From Owenia fusiformis (taxonomy: Eukaryota > Annelida > Polychaeta > Sabellida > Oweniidae), in assembly GCA_903813345.2 (NCBI GenBank), contig CAIIXF020000008.1, forward strand, positions 16,912,822 through 16,976,821: DNA of 64,000 nucleotides. The letters run 5' to 3'. The position numbers were made by a program, and so were the translations under genes. Positions 9,199 to 21,551 of the stretch are shown here, piece after piece (position 1 is the first letter of the stretch; each line of letters begins with the position of its first letter). The notes beneath the pieces are model-generated. The model made no database searches and was not told where the DNA came from. It saw only the letters and a program-made list of their open reading frames with translations.

Positions 9199-11877
9199 GG
9201 AGGGCGAGTTGTTTGTAGAATGAATCGGGGGATTTTTTTCATGAATTTCGCTTATGTTTTTCATCCAAAAAACATCAATACACTTTAAAACATTTTGTTT
9301 ACTTTAAGATTACACCATGTAATCCAAAAATATATTTCTCATTTTCAAAGATAATCCATGGATTAACACCCAGGTATTTTTATTTTTCAATCTTCAGAGT
9401 GCTGGGAATCAATGATGCTCAACGCTTTTAAATATGATAAATGCTGTTTTAAATAGGTTTTACGTATCCCAATAATTTCTCAAATTATGTAAGCTGAATG
9501 CATTCCATAATCCCTAGAATATTCTCTTGGAGGAATCCAATGGTAATCCAATGGTAGTTCCAAGCAGATTTTTAGATGGCAGGTAAGTAAATTCTTTAGT
9601 ACTCGCCTTATTGGGTTGAGTTAGTTTATATTCAAAAATTATATATGATTCTGTAAAGATGTCAGTGTGGATGCTATATGGATTGCACATGTATGGTAAG
9701 CTGTATAATCCTATATTATGTAATACAAGTACAGTTTTGGTTGACATGATTGTGACTGAGTGAGAGATTAAACTCTTTAAGGTAGTTCTGCATGTTGATA
9801 ATTTTTACTAATTTTGGTGATGAATAAATTATCTGATAATTATAAATTTGGCAATATTTTTGACATTTTAAGTGGATATAAAGAATTATGGTTACATACA
9901 CCATGGACCATGCATACACATACAATTACAAATGTGAAAATATTGTCCCTTTCATTGATTATCGGTATTTATAATCATGAAAATTAGTGAAAATATCGAG
10001 ACATATCTACCTTAAAATCAGATTGGCTTACAAGTACCCTAAGCTATTTTCACATTTTTATTGCAAGAAAATCTTTTTGCAAGGGTTACAAAGGTTGAAA
10101 TATTGTGCTGGCTGTATTTGGCTGGAGTTTAATATTCAGACCTAGCTATAGGTATTATTACATTTATATGTACACTAGTATCTTGTTGACCTATATTCAG
10201 CACTGTATTGATGAATATGGGCCACTTATTAGGGCCATTATTCAATCATAAAGTGTACAGGGGTAGAGATGCCAAACGAAGAAGTCTTTTTGTGTCTGTC
10301 AAAATCCATTTGCATCCTACACATCCCAACATATTATCCAAATATGTTATTAATTAATGAAACATAACAGTATAATCTTTGGATTTACAAAGTTGTATGG
10401 GATTTCATTAGTGTAAAAGTTGCTTTTGAAGCCTTTTTCTATAGCCATTTTGTAGGAAAAAAATGATGGAAATAATCTTTTAATTTGAAGTATGACCTGA
10501 ATCGATTGCAAACTTTATATTTGCACATCTGATGTGATATACCATTTGTGTCATACTGTGAAATTATTTAATTTGCAATCGATTCAGGTCATAGTGTATT
10601 TTAGGTATTTTTTGTGAAAATCAATAGAAACCAATGGCCTCTATTGGAATTGATGATATCCACATGTTAAGTCAATGGAGCCCATCCAATGGCAAGTCAA
10701 TACACCCTTGCTGAACTAAATGACCTCAACCTCAGCCCATGTGGGTCCAAACGCTCAAATATTTTCCACAGTATTATGTGACATTGTATTCTTTATGTTA
10801 CACCTAAAAATGATTTATTTTGTTCATGGGGATATCATAATGGAAAGTGCACTAGACCCTTATTGTAATTGTATGATATCGTATTTGTGATTTGAATATA
10901 CACTGTGATATTTGAGAAAAAGAATGTTTTGTTTTAGTTTCATTGCAATTTATAACCCTAATATCTTAAAGCCAGAATCCTCCCTTGTCTTCCAATTTTC
11001 TAATAACCTCAGAAGTTCCTACTTTTAAATCATTTGGCAGTTGGTGTTTGGCAGTTGGTGTCTGTAACAAATGGCAGGTGTTGACATTTTGCATGTGAAT
11101 GCCTTGTCTTATAATGTAGCCAACTGCAATGGATGTAAAACATATACAGTTAACTAATACATTTCTTGGCATCAATTCAAATCATATGCTTATTTTAAAT
11201 GAAAATGCTTTTTTCATGTTTTACCACTCATAAATGCCATAATATCTTGATGTCACATTCAGGAAAATATGGCTATCAACAAGTTTTGAATTCTTACAAT
11301 CCTGGAAGTTGTAAATGTAAGCATACACATCTGTCAGTTCAGTTTATGTGTAAAAGTTAATCCCCTAAGCCTTAATACCTGATGCATGAAATATTATGGA
11401 TGAGTTACATAATATGTACTCGTGCTATTTAGGTAAATGTTGTGCTGTTTCACCAGATTTGACTGACATCTTTAAATAACAACAATTTGATTTGATGATC
11501 AGACAGCAACAAAACATATTAAGTGGCCAAGACAAAAGAATGTTATTATGATAAGCATTCTAGGGATTAAGGAATGCATTCAGCTTACATAATTTGAGAA
11601 TTTATTGGCATACGTAAAACCTATTTAAAACAGCATTTATCGTATTCAAAAGCGTTGAGCATCATTGATTCCCAGCCCTCTGAAGATTGAAAAACAAAAA
11701 TACCTGGGTGTTAATCCATGGATTATCTTTGAAAATGAGAAATATATTTTTGGATTACATGGTGTAATCTTAAAGTAAACAAAATGTTTTAAAGTGTATT
11801 GATGTTTTTTGGATGAAAAACATAAGCGAAATTCATGAAAAAGTCCCCCGATTCATTCTACAAACAACTCGCCCTCC
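9199..11877. mobile_element. Spy-like DNA transposon (non-autonomous), 2679 bp
   Basis: Terminal inverted repeats of about 321 bp (9199-9520 and 11557-11877, roughly 95 percent identical) start GGAGGGCGAGTTG. The left flank ends in AAA (9196-9198) and the right flank begins TTT (11878-11880). The uninterrupted right LTR has plain AAATTT at 23295-23300, so the insertion added no target duplication. Precise AAA|TTT insertion without a TSD is the reported hallmark of Spy transposons (distantly IS5/PIF-Harbinger related). The interior has no transposase-like ORF, only short random ORFs, so the copy is non-autonomous. The superfamily call rests on target behaviour and TIRs, not on a transposase. 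Confidence 0.75.
10492..10591. repeat. Internal 21 bp inverted repeat within the Spy-like element
   Basis: ATGACCTGAATCGATTGCAA (10492 onward) is repeated in reverse complement ending at 10591, separated by about 58 bp. It contains the palindrome ATCGAT. It could form a stem in the centre of the element; the function is unknown. Confidence 0.7.
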
Positions 11878-14112
11878 TTTATCAGTGTATCTAGGAAATT
11901 CAATGCAAACTATTAACGTAACTTGATACTCTCATTTCAGCCTGCCAGTTTTCCTCACTTGGTAAAATGACCTGTCTAATTAGTTCAATACAGGCAAAAG
12001 GGGGGTTGTATTGTCATCATAAAAACAATAAAAGATAAATTCTTAGAAGGGTTCTGTACTGGCTAAAATAGCCAGATACGCATCAATACAATGAGTACAG
12101 GCATGTATCTCCTGTTCGGGATAGTAATCGTGATCAAATGTTCAGAAGGTGTTTACATGTAATACAGATAAAGTGACCACATGGGAGCTGACTAAGACCA
12201 GGGGTTTGATTAATGCAATGAAAACAGAAAGGTGGTCGGATAGTCATTGTGTAGCAAATGGGACAAAAACTTAAGACAGTTATGAAAAATTACTCACAGT
12301 AATTACAACGGCACACAAAGATTTAAAATGCTGTGAGGCTTTATATTGGCAAATTAATACCAACAATGGCTATGCTCAATTCCCTGGGACTAATAAGAGT
12401 AGCAGCAAATTAATTGCCCTGGCTTACCCCAAAATCAAACCCTGCTCGGGGGATGTTTTGAATAATTAGGTAATGTAGTGAAAAATACAACAATTGCTAG
12501 ATTCCCTAAGAATTTCCAGTATAAGTACAATCAATATCAAGGAAAGTAAATAAAATATGCCCAGTGAAATGAATTAAGCGCTCAAAAGTCGATTATTGCT
12601 GTGAAGCTGTTTGACAACCGGAAAATTGTCACTAGTCCATGCCTGATGATACTACCCAGGTGCATCACAGACCCCTCGGAGTATCAGCAAATTTGATGAT
12701 TGCCTTAGAAAAACTCCAATTCAACTCGTCTCGGGAAATATAAAGAATAGATTGTGTAATAAAACTATATGTGTAAAAGCTGTGGAACAGATAGCCAATG
12801 TTGCTCACAAGTTTGCAATTTACAATGTAATACTCATACATAAAGAGTGAATATTTTAGTGGCACAAATATTATTGGTACAGTTAAATATGCAACGCTTG
12901 TTCAAATTCTTCAAGACTATGCTGTGGGGGGGGGGTTATATCTTATTTCGAGAGCCACGCAGACTAACAGCGTAGCAGCAAATAAATTGCCATAGCCTAA
13001 TTACGACAAATCGAACCCGACCTTGGGGATATATGGAATACATAAGGCAGTTGCAATACATATAAAAGTGAAATAAATAGCTTGTAGTTCTCTCAAGTTT
13101 TCAGTTCAAAATGTAGATTTTAAGTATAAATATTCTAGTGACTCAAATAATCAACACTGGCAAGCAGATATTACCCTCAAATTATATAAGATAAAGCTAA
13201 AAATACCAAGTTGGCGATTGAATCTTAAATATACATGTAGGTCAATCTGTAAATTTCAAATGAATCAGAAATGCTTCTCACAAGAATGTACACGCAGCTC
13301 ACTCAATGCTTATGAGGGTTTAATTAGAAATGAAGTTCTGAAAGTTCAAATCAATCTGCTATATGAATATGTACAGCCACATTTGAGACAAGGCGTGAAC
13401 AGGCAGATTGAAATCAAAGTCGTGATCATACAAAATGGCCCTGAATATTCTATTTGAACCTGATATAATAACCCTCAACGTGGTTTAAATGAATTTATTC
13501 TAATGTAAATGAAGCTAAATGAGTGAGAGAAATCAGAAGATTCACCAACAAGGAAAAAGTATAAACAGTTTCTCTGTTTTAGAGTAAAAGTAATTCCATT
13601 ACCTTACCAACCCGTTCACCTAGGTTAGTGTATGTAATAAGATGTTATATATCCAATATGTATGTGTATTAATTCCAAAATGCAGAGAGAAAGTTAATTC
13701 CTGTTACTTGCCGGTGATTCAAAGTCTCACTGAAGAATTGATGATTCATGCAAATGTAGACAAAATTTTATAGTCTCAAAATAAAATGTAATCGCTTAAT
13801 TTGGCCCCTATAAACAATCACACAAAATAAACATTAAATATTGCTAAAATAAACAATAACATGACATACATTTGATATGAAGTTGACATAATGTGCCTAG
13901 TGTAAGAAATTCACATATAAACTTTTTCTAATGAGACTATCAACAAACATGGCTGAACAAGAAGTAGTGAAATAAGAAAATTCTGAATAAAATCCTGAAT
14001 TATGAAGTATCTACAAACATAATTGATGGATAAAGGTAAGAGCAATTTAAACAAAGTGATAATCCTCAGAATAAACACATAACATTGTACTAAGTATGGG
14101 AGGCTCATCACA

Positions 14113-14133
14113 CTGCTCCCCCTTTTAAAACAG
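14113..14133 (-). promoter_or_regulatory. Polypurine tract of the gag-only retrotransposon
   Basis: On the minus strand AAAAGGGGGAGCAG directly precedes the 3' LTR start TGTGATGAG. Position and composition are those of the plus-strand primer tract of LTR retroelements, and it fixes the element's orientation. Confidence 0.8.
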
Positions 14134-15784
14134 TTCGACCCGAACTCTGAAAATATAAAGATACAAATACACTTGTTACTAAAATCACCATCTACCAATT
14201 TGTACAAAAACATGCAAAAGTTAGATTACTAGATATACACAACAACAAGTGTTCATAAGCTGCTTGAGTTCATCATTGTTGTTGGCAGTAGTAATCCTTG
14301 AGTCTATTCTCCATTATATACGTTGTAGTCATTGGAGTTACAAACATCATATCATGTGAAGTATTGTTCATAGTATGGCAATTGTCTATGGTCGTCCATG
14401 CCATATATCATGTGTTGCAATATAAAGTCAAAGTGCCCAAAGCAGGACATCAATGTTTTTGCTGAGAAAATAAGTTAAATGCTGCTGCAAGTGTCATTTG
14501 ATCTCCATTACTCCATAGGGTTCACTAACAAAGTCATATCAGATATTAATGTTACACTTGTCAGTTTCATGGTTCTCAGATATAATTCCAGTACATAATG
14601 TTCAAATTGTGATACTACCCATGTGGCTTCTCATGGTGCAGATGTATCACATTGACGAGTTTATAAATATAAGTTTTTGTCTTTGATCATAATCATCACT
14701 GGTTATCAATTGTCACTGGTTCCCCATGTCACCTCATGGGTACACCAAATAAGTAAAAGTAACTTGAACCAGAAACTTTATCACCATCATGTTCAAATGT
14801 TCATAAGTGGGAAGGTCATCACTATAGTTCATATGGGACTGGAAACAAATCATCGCAGTCCTGGAAATAAGGCTTGTTATTCAAACAATACAATTATAAA
14901 TTTCGAATATCACACATGTGATATGAATTGGCCAAAATAAAGGGTTGTTAAATGAGATTGAATCAATCAAACGTATGATCAAGATATATCCTTTCTCAAT
15001 CGGCTTCGGATTGGTAGTTTTCAGATAATATCTCATAACATTTGTACAGGAAATGATTCAAATTCAGTCACAATAGCCCTTATAGTACAAAGGCAGTTGA
15101 GGTGGAGTTCACACTTGGGGGAACATCCTTTTCAAATAGATGGTTTCACTATCAGGGGCATAAACAGGACTCCTCGATAGAATCACTTGGGATTGAGGGT
15201 CACCTACTAAAATATAGTAGGAAATCACTTCTACAAAGAAGATGGACGGGCCCTTGTCCACCTTGTCACTCAATCCTAGTTGGTCACAAGTTAACCCACC
15301 TCAGGAATGAAATATTGGTTTCAAACATAGATCCTAATATCGTGTCTGCCAGAATGTCTGTATGTGTGCAAATATTGATTGCGCATTTCAATAGTTAACA
15401 CATACATGTCCTACAACACATGTTTTGGTCTAGCAGATCCTGGCAAATAGGAACCATTTAAAATAGGAAAAATACTTAACATAAGTCCATTTCACGACTT
15501 ACGTCTCCACCATCATTTAGCATGCTATTATAAGCTTTACATGATACAAAGCCTAAGCAGCTCAGGGGACAGACAACATCAGTGTAGGGACTGGTGGAAA
15601 AACTATTCAAGGTTAGCTTACATAAACGTCAGAGTAGAGCATGGGCAAGAGATGCTACAACTTCTTCATGGGATATAAATGAATATGCGTTCATTGGCCA
15701 CTTTTTTTAAAGATGTGGTGTGTCTTTGTGGTTGCTTAGATTTCTCTATAGATACAAGCACACCATTCCAAGTTAAAATGAAAT
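14134..15784. other. Non-coding interior between gag and PPT
   Basis: About 1.65 kb in the position where pol would lie in an autonomous element. I find no RT, RNase H or integrase motif and no ORF longer than about 100 codons on either strand. It is AT-rich and has no clear repeat structure. Confidence 0.6.
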
Positions 15785-17053
15785 CTAACATAATTTCCCC
15801 TTAAGGGAGGTGCAAGCATTCACATAGTGACTGTCTTCGCCACATTTGAAACAGACTTTGGATCCCGGAATTCGAGAGTTGGGATGTCTTTGGTCACAAT
15901 CAAATATTGAATGGCTTCCTGTGTCACATATCTTACAGTATTTTCTTTCAGTATTTGAATCAATCTCCTTTCCAAATGTCTCTTTAATAGTTTGAGCCAG
16001 GGTGGTAGCTAATGCCTCCATCTCGTGCTCTACTATTTGCATCACATCACTCTGGGAGAGAGATGGTGAGACATATGAATTAACTGGGGCAGATGTTTGT
16101 GTTACTCGAATCTCAGGGTGTCTGAAGCTTTGAAGCCTTTTCTTTCTCCCTTTGAAGAAAGATTCATGCTGTAAAGCCATGGTAAGGGCTTCATTTAATG
16201 TTTTAGGGTGAGCAAAAGAAAGCCTTGATTCTAGGTCTACATCATTTAAAGCATCGATAAATGCATGTTTACCCTGGGTTTCAATGCCTTCTTTAGACAT
16301 GCCTGAACTCCCAAAAGCTTTTCTTGACAACTTTCTGATATCGTGTGCCAGTTTTTCAAGGGACTCTTCAGAGCCCCTCACCTTATTTTTTAACTGAGCT
16401 CGGGCATTGTCACTTTGTTGAGGAGGTTCGTAATTCATTTGGAGGGCATTGATGATGCTAGCTAATGTAGGGTGATTTTCATCATCCAGATCATCTAGAA
16501 TATTAGCAGCCTCATCCTCCAAACTCCTCACCATATGAATGGCGGCCTCCTCATCTGACCATCCATTTATGTCGGAGACAAGCCTGAATTGAGTTAAGAA
16601 GGCAGACAGGCTACACTTTCCATTGAAAAGTGGTGCTTTCATTTCCTTTCTAGAAAGAAAACTGTCTCTTCCTGGATTTACAACTCTGGCCATGGACTCT
16701 TGATCAGATGTATCGGACTGTGGTAAAAATGGAGCCATGGATTCTTTAGTCTTTCTATAAAAGCCAGGGGATCTTTGCTGCAATTTTGGCCTTCCCATCA
16801 CTCTAGGTCTAATGGGAGGAAAACTATTTTCCATTGCAGACGCAAACTCATCAGAGTCGCTCATTTGGGACTTTGATCTGTGTTTAGTTTTTACAGAGTG
16901 AAATGGGCGCTCCATACTATATACAATACATTCTGGATCAGAAAAGTCAACAGCTGTCTCGTATTCTGGAGAGGGAAATTCTGATTCAGTGTGGGATGAC
17001 CTAGTATGACATCCATTTTCTCTCTGTCTTATGGATAGCTTTTGATGGGGCAT
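15785..17053 (-). CDS. gag: Gag of the gag-only retrotransposon (422 aa)
   Basis: A Gag-type nucleocapsid precursor starting at ATG 17053. The N-terminal 135 residues are basic/Ser-rich and probably disordered. A Gag core at about 137-290 (PLFNGKCSLSAFL, INGWSDEEAA, LQMNYEPP, KHAFIDAL) aligns with the Gypsy Gag at 3879-5153. The C-terminus has two CCHC knuckles, CKICDTGSHSIFDC and CFKCGEDSHYVNAC, at about residues 368-412. It ends shortly after the second knuckle with no protease behind it. The frame is open upstream to 17065 and would be in the -1 frame relative to the upstream ORF if the 4.5 kb insertion between them were absent. Intact coding suggests that Gag supply has been kept. Confidence 0.9.
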   Translation of the reverse strand: MPHQKLSIRQRENGCHTRSSHTESEFPSPEYETAVDFSDPECIVYSMERPFHSVKTKHRSKSQMSDSDEFASAMENSFPPIRPRVMGRPKLQQRSPGFYRKTKESMAPFLPQSDTSDQESMARVVNPGRDSFLSRKEMKAPLFNGKCSLSAFLTQFRLVSDINGWSDEEAAIHMVRSLEDEAANILDDLDDENHPTLASIINALQMNYEPPQQSDNARAQLKNKVRGSEESLEKLAHDIRKLSRKAFGSSGMSKEGIETQGKHAFIDALNDVDLESRLSFAHPKTLNEALTMALQHESFFKGRKKRLQSFRHPEIRVTQTSAPVNSYVSPSLSQSDVMQIVEHEMEALATTLAQTIKETFGKEIDSNTERKYCKICDTGSHSIFDCDQRHPNSRIPGSKVCFKCGEDSHYVNACTSLKGKLC

Positions 17054-17949
17054 TTTCTGTTTAACCTAGCATCCTTTTCTATCATTTCATGATACTGTGG
17101 GGTAGCCCTAATAGAGATTTTACATTTTGGCATGCCATCTCCTGATACCTTGGTGAACTAAGTCATGTGATCATTTATATCCAATCAGAATGCATTTCTG
17201 CCACATAGTGATAGCATAGTGATCCAAAGCTAAACCAAGGTGAAGGAAGGGTTTATATTATCATATAGAAGGGGTGCACTTTTCTAATTGGCCATGGTTG
17301 ACATGCATGTTTGCAAACTTGGTACTTGCATCAAGAGCTCTGACTGGCATCCTAACAAAATAAATTCATACTTCACTGATGCCTGGGTCACATTTGCTCC
17401 GTTTGTTCAATATTGTATTCAATTTTGAACAAAATACTCAACTGGCATGGCGCCGTAGTGAAAATCGGAGCAATCTGCATTACTTGTACATAGTGTACAG
17501 GTATACCAATAGCCCATTTTCAGCATAGCAATTTCTAAGAAGGGTTTCCAAAATGCTCCATCATGGAATACCTTGACCCTCTCTTCTTACATGATAGACA
17601 CGGACATGTTTCTAGATGCGATGTGTACCAGAATGAAAGCTCTGGCTTCTTCCTAATTTTGCGGCAGGGTGCAAAGTACTTTCTTGATCATTAAAAATAA
17701 ATGCCATTGTCACAGGAACTCTGCATTTTATGTAAATCCATTGAATATCTATCTGCATGCTCAAAGTTAAGTTAAGAAGATCAGATTTTTTATAACAGTT
17801 GATCCAAATCTATTTGATATTCAAAATCTAAGTAAACCTCTCTAGTTGAAGAATCAACTATCTATCATATTACTCAGATTGGATTAATCAATATTCTCAT
17901 ACTCTCTCTAGTTTGTATGAATGAATGACCCTAAACATCATGTGAAAGA

Positions 17950-18175
17950 CTTCTCTGAAAATGTGCCCAATATATTACTCTAAATCATACATGTCATAGG
18001 AGCTTTGAAATTTTGAAAAGTTGTCTGAAACAAAAATTTTGCTCATAAAAAGAGAATGGATTGCTTTCTAAAGCAGTTTCTCATTTTTTCTATTTTTAGG
18101 AATGAATTCAAATTTTCAAAAGCTTCTATAATTTTAAATAATATATTTGGCACACGTTCTCAAAAATGCAATTGC
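17950..18175. repeat. Partial copy of the palindrome at 18945-19716
   Basis: Segments of about 80 bp at 17957-18040 and 70 bp at 18100-18170 match the central parts of the larger palindrome (shared TTGTCTGAAAC, and ATATATTTGGCACA-like tracts) in the same inverted arrangement. It is a truncated, diverged family member. Confidence 0.5.
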
Positions 18176-18239
18176 ATTGTGACCTTTCTAAAAATCCAAC
18201 TTTTAAATGTTTTTGAGTCACATTTTCTGAGTCACACTC

Positions 18240-18915
18240 CTCTGTGTATACTTTCTCCAGTATGTATGAATCGAAACTAGGTTAATTTCCCGTGTGCCTA
18301 AACCAATATTTTATTGTTTTATTTACTTTCTGTGTATGTGTGTATGGACTACTATTTATATTTTCCAGTGTATATATGAAACAATAAATTTTAACTGTGT
18401 GTATTGACAAATATCATGTACTTTCTCCAGTGTGTATTAGCAAATATTATGTACTTTCACTATTTATTTAACCAATACTCTGTACGTTCATACACACTGG
18501 AGAAGGTACATAGTATTTGTTCATACAAAATGTGTGTTCATAAACAATGGAGTACATGATATTTGTTCATACATACTGGAGAAAGTATATACACAGGCGT
18601 GTGGGGTTCATGTCCATACTGGAGAAAGAGCGTAATGTCTCTTCATACACATTATAGATATTGTAGTACATTAAATTCGTTCATACTCCCTGGTTTAGGT
18701 ACATTTTATTCGTTCTGACACATTGATTAATTAACAACGTTAGAATGAACAACGTTTTTGTTCATGCACAATGAAGAAAGTACAAATCATTTGCTTATGC
18801 ATGTTGGAGAATGGACACAAAATATTTAATCATACATGCAGGAGAAAGTACAAAAAATGTGTTCATTGAAAGTGGAGAACCCAATTATATACTTTCTCCA
18901 GTTTGTATGAACAAA
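18240..18915. repeat. Degenerate minisatellite with orientation switch
   Basis: A core of about 20-24 bp resembling TTCATACANACTGGAGAAAGT recurs about ten times at irregular spacing of roughly 50-80 bp. It is in one orientation up to about 18440, the opposite one from about 18485 to 18850, and the first orientation again at 18893. It has no coding potential. Confidence 0.55.
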
Positions 18916-18944
18916 TTCATCAAGGTGTTTCATGCAACACATTT

Positions 18945-19716
18945 TAATTTGTAATTTAAGGTGCTATGTAAGTTAACAGAAATGACAAAACAAAAAATGT
19001 CAAAACCATGCTGGAGTCTGAAATTTTTTTTTGAACCAAGATAACAGAGTTCTGTTGGACCTCCAGTCAGTTTAACTAGTTCAACATATTTACATGACCG
19101 GGAACACAAGGAAAATGGTCAGAATGACCATAAACATGATGAAATAACCTTTTCAGCCCTCTGAAAATGTGACTAAAATATAACTAAAAGTAGGTGCTCA
19201 GGAAAGGTCAATGAACATAATCTCTTGATTTTTTCAGAAAATGTGTCTAATATATTGCTCTAAATGATACAATCTTTGAAATTTTAAAAAATTGTCTGAA
19301 ACAATAATTGCTGTAGTTAAAAGGAAAATAGATCGATTTTAAATTCAGTTTTTTTTCTTTTTTTTTCTTTTTCTGAGAATGATATGAATTTTTTAAAATT
19401 GTATCATTTAGAGTAATATATTGGGCACATTTTCTGAAAAAGTTCAGTGACCTTTCCTGGGCACCTACTCTTAGCTATTTTTCAGTCACATTTTCAGAAG
19501 GCTGAAAAGGTTATTTCATCGTGTTTATGGTCATTCTGACCATTTTCCTTGTGTTCCCAGTCATGTAAATGATATGTGGAACTAATTAAACTGAGTGGAG
19601 GTCCAAACAGAACTCTGTTATCTTGATTCAAAAAAATTTCAAAATCCAGCATGGTTTTGACATTTTTTGTTTTGTCATTTCCTGTTAACTTCCATAGCAC
19701 CTTAATTTGCATTTCC
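18945..19716. repeat. Large imperfect palindrome (foldback), about 770 bp
   Basis: Arms 18945-19303 and 19385-19716 are inverted copies with about 85-90 percent identity, around an AT-rich loop containing poly-T/C tracts. Clear matched segments include GACCGGGAACACAAGG with its partner near 19560 and the AACAGAGTTCTG-type segment. No target duplication was found. Transcription across it would give a long hairpin RNA. Confidence 0.65.
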
Positions 19717-19976
19717 AAGTAAGATTTTTTAGAATTGTGCCTGTTTGTGAAATTTAGTCAATAAACTAACCATAAATGTCTGCAATAATAGAAAAATCAA
19801 TAGTGATTTTTGGGCATTTTGGTAAAGCCTTTGGTTTGTAATGGGAAGATTGTCTTTATCACTAGAACTGTTCTGCATGGGGTCTTTTGCACAATTGATA
19901 AATTATATACTATACTAATACCTTACTATATAGATTTGCAATGTCTAGGTTTTATTCAAGTAACTGACTCCACTGA

Positions 19977-21457
19977 CACGCCTTACCATTGCGTAAGCAG
20001 GCGTTACCGTACAGCGTCAAAAAATAGCGGAGTACAGTTTTCTGTACGGTAACGCAAATTAACTGCTTTGAAGCAAAAACTATGACAAGGGTTTAAAAAA
20101 ATTAATTGGATGAAAACTAATACGATTTCATGTGAAATAAAAACAGCATTCTCTTAGAAATGGTTTTAACTTTCTGATTATGATAAACGTTTTACGAGCA
20201 CTGTTCGGATTTTTTCTGAGTGAATCGGCCCACATAATCGACCAGAGTGAAAAAAGGTTGTTTTTTCACATTTTGTTTGGTTATTATTTTCCCTACCGTC
20301 TGAGAGTATGGATTATTTTTATGAGAATATGTATTTGTTACTTACACATTTTAGAACGGGCGAAGATTCAGCAAACAACCATTCATTATGTATATTTAAA
20401 AAAGATTAAATTTGTACGGTGACGCACAAGCTGTACGGTGACGCTATGCTTTGATGAACTGAATGAGACTAAGATTGTATGAAATGGAAACTCTGGAGTA
20501 TGATCATTTGTTCATATATAGTGCATGGGCGCTACAGTTCAACGATATCTTCCACAGCTTAATGGAAGGTTACTGGAAATGTATGATACGGTAAAGATCA
20601 TGAAACCAAAAGCTCTCTTGTTGCTATGTTATTGATGTTTTAAAACAAGGGATGTCACAAGTAAATCTCATCTTGCACGTGTGACTTTTTAGGATGGAAG
20701 ATGCAATATCTTGCATGGGGTAAAGATGGCTGTCTATCTTTGTTAGTCATATGAGAAAAGTTTAGTTCAGATGATACCAAAGCATTACGTCAACCTTCAA
20801 ATAGTTAATTCCATGAAAACTAAAAATATCGAAATTAATACTTCCTGTCCGCCATCTTAAATGCGAAGGTGACGGCTGTAACCTTCGCTTGATACTTACC
20901 AGTGATAATGTACATGTAGATCTGACGCTTCTTTACCTCTTGTTCGAACAGTAAGCTTAGAGCACGTCATAAAATCTAAAGAAGCGTCACCGTACAGCTG
21001 ATGCGTCACCGTACAGTTCTGATCTTTTTTAAATAAATACACTGAATGATTATTTGCCGAATATTCATCTGTTCTAAAATGTGTAGATAACAAATACATA
21101 TTCTCAAATAAATAATCCATACTCTCAGACGACAGGGAAAATTTAATAATAACCAAACGAAAAGTGAAAAAAACACCATTTTTCTCTCGAGTCAATTATG
21201 TGGGCCGATCCAGTCAGAAAAAATCCGAGCAGTGCTCGAAAAACTTTTATCATAATTAGAAAGTTAAAACCATTCCTAAGAGAATGCTGTTTTTATTACA
21301 CCCGAAATAGTATTTATTTTCATCTAATTAATCTTTTTAAAACCCTCATTATAGTTTTTGCTCCAACTCAGTTAATTTTCGTCACCGTACAGAAAACTGT
21401 ACTACTGTATTTTTTGACGCTGTACGGTGACGCCTGCTTACGCGATGGTTAGGCGTG
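19977..21457. mobile_element. Foldback DNA transposon with 5 bp TSD ACTGA
   Basis: Arms of about 470 bp (19977-20445 and 20983-21457), about 80-85 percent identical, start CACGCC and are flanked by perfect ACTGA duplications (19972-19976, 21458-21462). A 13 bp motif TGTACGGTGACGC, or its complement, occurs eight times in mirror positions: 20001, 20043, 20413, 20432 and 20984, 21003, 21380, 21421. These resemble ordered transposase-binding sites. The unique centre of about 540 bp encodes nothing recognisable. A 5 bp TSD and a CAC terminus recall Transib, but the family is not established. Confidence 0.75.
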
Positions 21458-21551
21458 ACTGAGTGTGTATTCAAATGTTGTGCTTATAAAATGTATCGAC
21501 TCCTATACTACCTTTTGAATGAAAATAAACTCTTCCAAAAGTGATAGGACA

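Larger units (their letters stand above)
8879..14112 (-). repeat. 3' LTR of the gag-only retrotransposon (split by a DNA transposon)
   Basis: It matches the right LTR base for base over long stretches, starts TGTGGC and ends ATCACA. It is interrupted at 9198/9199 by the 2679 bp Spy-like insertion, which is absent from the right LTR. Small differences from the right LTR include a 4 bp deletion near 9107 and a poly-G length change near 12930. No ORF of note; the short ORFs are shared with the other LTR and look random. Confidence 0.9.

Noticed and set aside
13218-13457. Conserved 79-codon ORF identical to 24640-24879
   Set aside because: Identity is explained by both copies lying in the two young LTRs; there is no domain and no evidence of selection.
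19977-21457. Confident assignment to Transib
   Set aside because: The 5 bp TSD and CAC end are suggestive, but the target is not the CG-rich type and no transposase is present.
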